Shown here: positions 62,011 through 64,000 of the stretch, one piece after another
How the letters are laid out: each line of letters opens with the position of its first letter
How positions within the stretch are numbered: the first letter of the stretch is position 1
Assembly: GCF_002803845.1 (NCBI RefSeq)
Contig: NZ_CP024985.1
Span: 6,645,501-6,709,500 of the forward strand
Origin: Streptomyces lavendulae subsp. lavendulae
GTDB taxonomy: Bacteria > Actinomycetota > Actinomycetes > Streptomycetales > Streptomycetaceae
Direction: 5' to 3'
Length of the DNA stretch: 64,000 nt
Program-made: the position numbers and the translations under genes
The notes under the pieces: generated by a model
What the model was told of the DNA's origin: nothing
Seen by the model: the letters and a program-made list of their open reading frames with translations, nothing else
Databases searched by the model: none

Positions 62011-62061
62011 GACGTCCTTTAAGGTCCGTCCCGTGAGGCGGAGAAGGAGGTCCTTTTCATG
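62011..62061 (+). promoter_or_regulatory. PyrR-binding hairpin covering the pyrR ribosome binding site
   Basis: The loop CGTCCCGTGAGGCG (62027-62040) fits the PyrR binding consensus ARUCCNGNGAGGYU except at the first and last bases, which change together from A-U to C-G. TCCTT (62015-62019) pairs with AAGGA (62044-62048), inside the Shine-Dalgarno AAGGAGG (62044-62050). PyrR bound to uridine nucleotides would hold the ribosome site closed. A TACCGT -10-like element is at about 61989-61995. Confidence 0.65.
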
Positions 62062-62664
62062 GACAGCCAGATTTCTCAGATTTCTGAAGACGGCGGTCGG
62101 AACGCCGGCGAAGCCGCGCGCCCCGTGCTGGAGGCGCAGGACATCGCCCGGGTCCTCACCCGCATCGCCCACGAGATCGTCGAACGCGCCAAGGGCGCCG
62201 ACGACGTGGTGCTCCTCGGCATTCCCACCCGCGGCGTGTTCCTCGCCGACCGGCTGGCCGCCAAGCTCGAAGAGATCACCGGCTCGAAGATCCCGGTGGG
62301 CTCCCTCGACATCACCATGTACCGCGACGACCTGCGCCTGAAGCCCGCCCGGGCGATCGGCCGCACGGAGATCCCCGGCGACGGCATCGACGGCCGCCTC
62401 GTGATCCTCGTCGACGACGTGCTCTTCTCCGGCCGCACCATCCGCGCCGCCCTCGACGCCCTCGGCGACATCGGCCGGCCCCGCGCCGTACAGCTCGCGG
62501 TCCTCGTCGACCGCGGCCACCGGGAACTCCCGATCCGCGCCGACTACGTCGGCAAGAACCTCCCCACGTCGTTGCGGGAGACCGTCAAGGTCCAGCTCCA
62601 GGAGGAGGACGGCCGCGACGCCGTGCTGCTCGGCCAGCGGACCGACCAGGCCTCCGGGCAGTAG
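62059..62664 (+). CDS. pyrR: Bifunctional pyr operon regulator/uracil phosphoribosyltransferase PyrR
   Basis: Binds pyr mRNA in response to UMP/UTP and represses the pyrimidine genes; it also has uracil phosphoribosyltransferase activity. The 201-residue product has the PRPP loop VILVDDVLFSGRTIRAALDA, LVDRGHRELPIRADYVGKN and a C-terminal basic region. It is preceded by its own likely binding hairpin. pyrB follows after 100 bases. Confidence 0.96.
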   Translation: MDSQISQISEDGGRNAGEAARPVLEAQDIARVLTRIAHEIVERAKGADDVVLLGIPTRGVFLADRLAAKLEEITGSKIPVGSLDITMYRDDLRLKPARAIGRTEIPGDGIDGRLVILVDDVLFSGRTIRAALDALGDIGRPRAVQLAVLVDRGHRELPIRADYVGKNLPTSLRETVKVQLQEEDGRDAVLLGQRTDQASGQ

Positions 62665-62676
62665 CCCCTCCGGGTG

Positions 62677-62699
62677 CCGGACCCCTTGGCGGGGTCCGG
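62677..62699 (+). other. Intergenic hairpin between pyrR and pyrB
   Basis: CCGGACCCC pairs with GGGGTCCGG (9 bp, loop TTGGC). It could be an attenuator, a processing site or a weak terminator that lowers pyrB relative to pyrR. No PyrR-type loop is seen here. Confidence 0.5.
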
Positions 62700-62764
62700 G
62701 CCGCAGCCTGCCCTGCCCGCATTCCAGTCCTCCTGCCTGCCCTCCCGACTTACGGAGTAACCGG

Positions 62765-63748
62765 ATGAAGCGCCACCTCATCTCGGCCGCCGACCTCACG
62801 CGCGACGACGCCGTCCTCATCCTCGACACCGCCGAGGAGATGGCCCGCGTCGCGGACCGGCCGATAAAGAAGCTGCCCACCCTCCGCGGCCGCACCATCT
62901 GCAACCTCTTCTTCGAGGACTCCACCCGCACCCGGATCTCCTTCGAAGCCGCCGAGAAGCGCCTGTCCGCCGACGTGATCAACTTCGCGGCCAAGGGCTC
63001 CAGCGTCTCCAAGGGCGAGTCCCTCAAGGACACGGCCCAGACCCTGGAGGCCATGGGCGTCGACGCGGTCGTCATCCGCCACCACGCCTCCGGCGCGCCC
63101 TACCGGCTCGCCAACTCCGGCTGGATCGACGCCCCCGTCATCAACGCGGGCGACGGCACCCACCAGCACCCCACCCAGGCCCTGCTCGACGCCTTCACCA
63201 TGCGCCGCCGCCTGGTCGGCCGGGACGCCGGACTCGGCAAGGGCCTCGACGGCCGCCGGATCACCCTCGTCGGCGACGTCCTGCACAGCCGCGTGGCCCG
63301 TTCCAACGTGGACCTGCTGCACACCCTCGGCGCCGAGGTCACCCTGGTGGCCCCGCCGACCCTGGTGCCCGTCGGCGTCGAGACCTGGCCCTGCGAGATC
63401 TCGTACAGCCTCGACGAGGTGCTGCCGAAGTCCGACGCGGTCATGATGCTGCGTGTGCAGCGCGAGCGGATGAACGCCGCCTTCTTCCCCACCGAGCGCG
63501 AGTACTCGCGCCGCTACGGCCTGGACGCCGCCCGGATGGCGCGGATGCCCGAGGACGCCATCGTGATGCACCCCGGCCCGATGGTCCGCGGCATGGAGAT
63601 CACCGCCGAGGTCGCCGACTCCGACCGCTGCACGGTCGTCGAGCAGGTCGCCAACGGCGTCTCCATCCGCATGGCCGTCCTGTACCTGCTGCTCGGCGGA
63701 TCCGAGCCCGCCGTCACCACCGCCCCGCGCACCGAGGAGACCAAGTAA
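62765..63748 (+). CDS. pyrB: Aspartate carbamoyltransferase, catalytic chain
   Basis: Second step of pyrimidine synthesis. The 327-residue product shows the carbamoyl phosphate site STRTRISFEAAEKRL, RHHASGAPYRL, DGTHQHPTQALLDAFTM and the aspartate-binding HPGPMVRGMEI. An ACGGAG-type ribosome binding site precedes the ATG. pyrC starts 2 bases after its stop. Confidence 0.97.
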   Translation: MKRHLISAADLTRDDAVLILDTAEEMARVADRPIKKLPTLRGRTICNLFFEDSTRTRISFEAAEKRLSADVINFAAKGSSVSKGESLKDTAQTLEAMGVDAVVIRHHASGAPYRLANSGWIDAPVINAGDGTHQHPTQALLDAFTMRRRLVGRDAGLGKGLDGRRITLVGDVLHSRVARSNVDLLHTLGAEVTLVAPPTLVPVGVETWPCEISYSLDEVLPKSDAVMMLRVQRERMNAAFFPTEREYSRRYGLDAARMARMPEDAIVMHPGPMVRGMEITAEVADSDRCTVVEQVANGVSIRMAVLYLLLGGSEPAVTTAPRTEETK

Positions 63749-63750
63749 AG

Positions 63751-64000
63751 ATGAGCAAGATCCTTATTCGTGGCGCGAAGGTGCTCGGCGGCGAGACGCA
63801 GGACGTCCTGATCGACGGCGAGACCATCGCCGAGGTCGGGCAGGACCTGTCCGCCGAGGGCGCGACGGTCGTCGAGGCCGCGGGGCAGATCCTCCTCCCG
63901 GGCCTGGTCGACCTCCACACCCACCTGCGCGAGCCCGGCCGCGAGGACTCCGAGACCGTCCTGACCGGCACCCGCGCCGCCGCCTCCGGCGGCTACACCG
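63751..64000 (+). CDS. pyrC: Dihydroorotase, 3' end cut by window edge
   Basis: Third step of pyrimidine synthesis. The first 83 residues are present: MSKILIRGAKVLGG, then the metal-binding HTH in LPGLVDLHTHLREPG of the amidohydrolase fold. The open frame runs to the last base of the window. It is in operon with pyrR-pyrB. Confidence 0.95.
   Translation, partial: MSKILIRGAKVLGGETQDVLIDGETIAEVGQDLSAEGATVVEAAGQILLPGLVDLHTHLREPGREDSETVLTGTRAAASGGYT

Overview
The window is about 64 kb of high-GC actinobacterial chromosome and almost certainly comes from a Streptomyces. Codon third positions are nearly all G or C, and many starts are GTG with occasional TTG. The developmental genes ssgB (sporulation septum placement) and bldD (c-di-GMP-responsive master repressor) are both present. 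From memory, the gene order follows the Streptomyces coelicolor segment running from pyrC/bldD (about SCO1486-SCO1489) to ssgB (SCO1541). Much of it also follows the mycobacterial order thrS-HIT-pgsA-acyltransferase-pimA, pdxST-yebC-ruvCAB, secDF-apt-relA and alaS-ruvX-mltG-aroE..aroCKB-efp-nusB. I see no insertion sequence, integrase, phage module, CRISPR array or biosynthetic cluster. This is core chromosome, and its interest lies in regulation, odd protein family members and a few uncharacterised genes.

Layout. 1-3.4 kb: a tandem GNAT protein cut by the window edge, a DsbA-like thioredoxin-fold protein, small membrane proteins, a CGNR zinc-finger regulator and ssgB. 3.5-10.5 kb: a PGPGW membrane protein, two nearly identical tRNA-Val(CAC) genes enclosing a 781-residue membrane protein and an SRPBCC protein, a DEDDh exonuclease, and a two-gene module of a DUF4365 nuclease-like protein with an unknown partner. 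10.7-21.4 kb: thrS, a HIT-family Ap4A-type enzyme, two minus-strand genes including an EF-G-like GTPase, and the coupled phosphatidylinositol mannoside set pgsA, acyltransferase, pimA. 21.5-33.2 kb: pdxS-pdxT (pyridoxal phosphate synthase), yebC, ruvC-ruvA-ruvB, yajC-secD-secF-apt and relA, which ends in a 28-bp perfect hairpin.

33.3-48.6 kb: a PIG-V-type mannosyltransferase, a DUF349 coiled-coil protein, a membrane-anchored cyclophilin, a metallo-beta-lactamase-fold hydrolase, hisS, an ABC exporter pair, a VKOR, rarA, a lipoprotein HNH nuclease, a DUF2470 gene divergent from rpsD across a likely iron box, and a STAND/NB-ARC ATPase with an all-helical tail. 48.2-64.0 kb: DUF948 and DUF6167 proteins, alaS, ruvX, mltG, aroE, a 65-residue membrane protein, the overlapping run aroC-aroK-aroB-aroQ, a P-loop protein, an M24 peptidase-fold protein with altered metal ligands, efp, nusB, bldD on the opposite strand, and pyrR-pyrB-pyrC running off the end.

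Regulation readable from sequence includes a PyrR-binding hairpin that would hide the pyrR Shine-Dalgarno, a DmdR/IdeR-type iron box between rpsD and the DUF2470 gene, a BldD-box-like site at the likely bldD transcription start, and at least six promoters placed so that the transcript would start at or next to the start codon (leaderless). Long perfect hairpins close most convergent gene pairs. No stretch longer than 300 bases lacks a gene; the largest gaps (61794-62058, 17854-18095, 8044-8263, 2731-2943) hold promoters or terminators.
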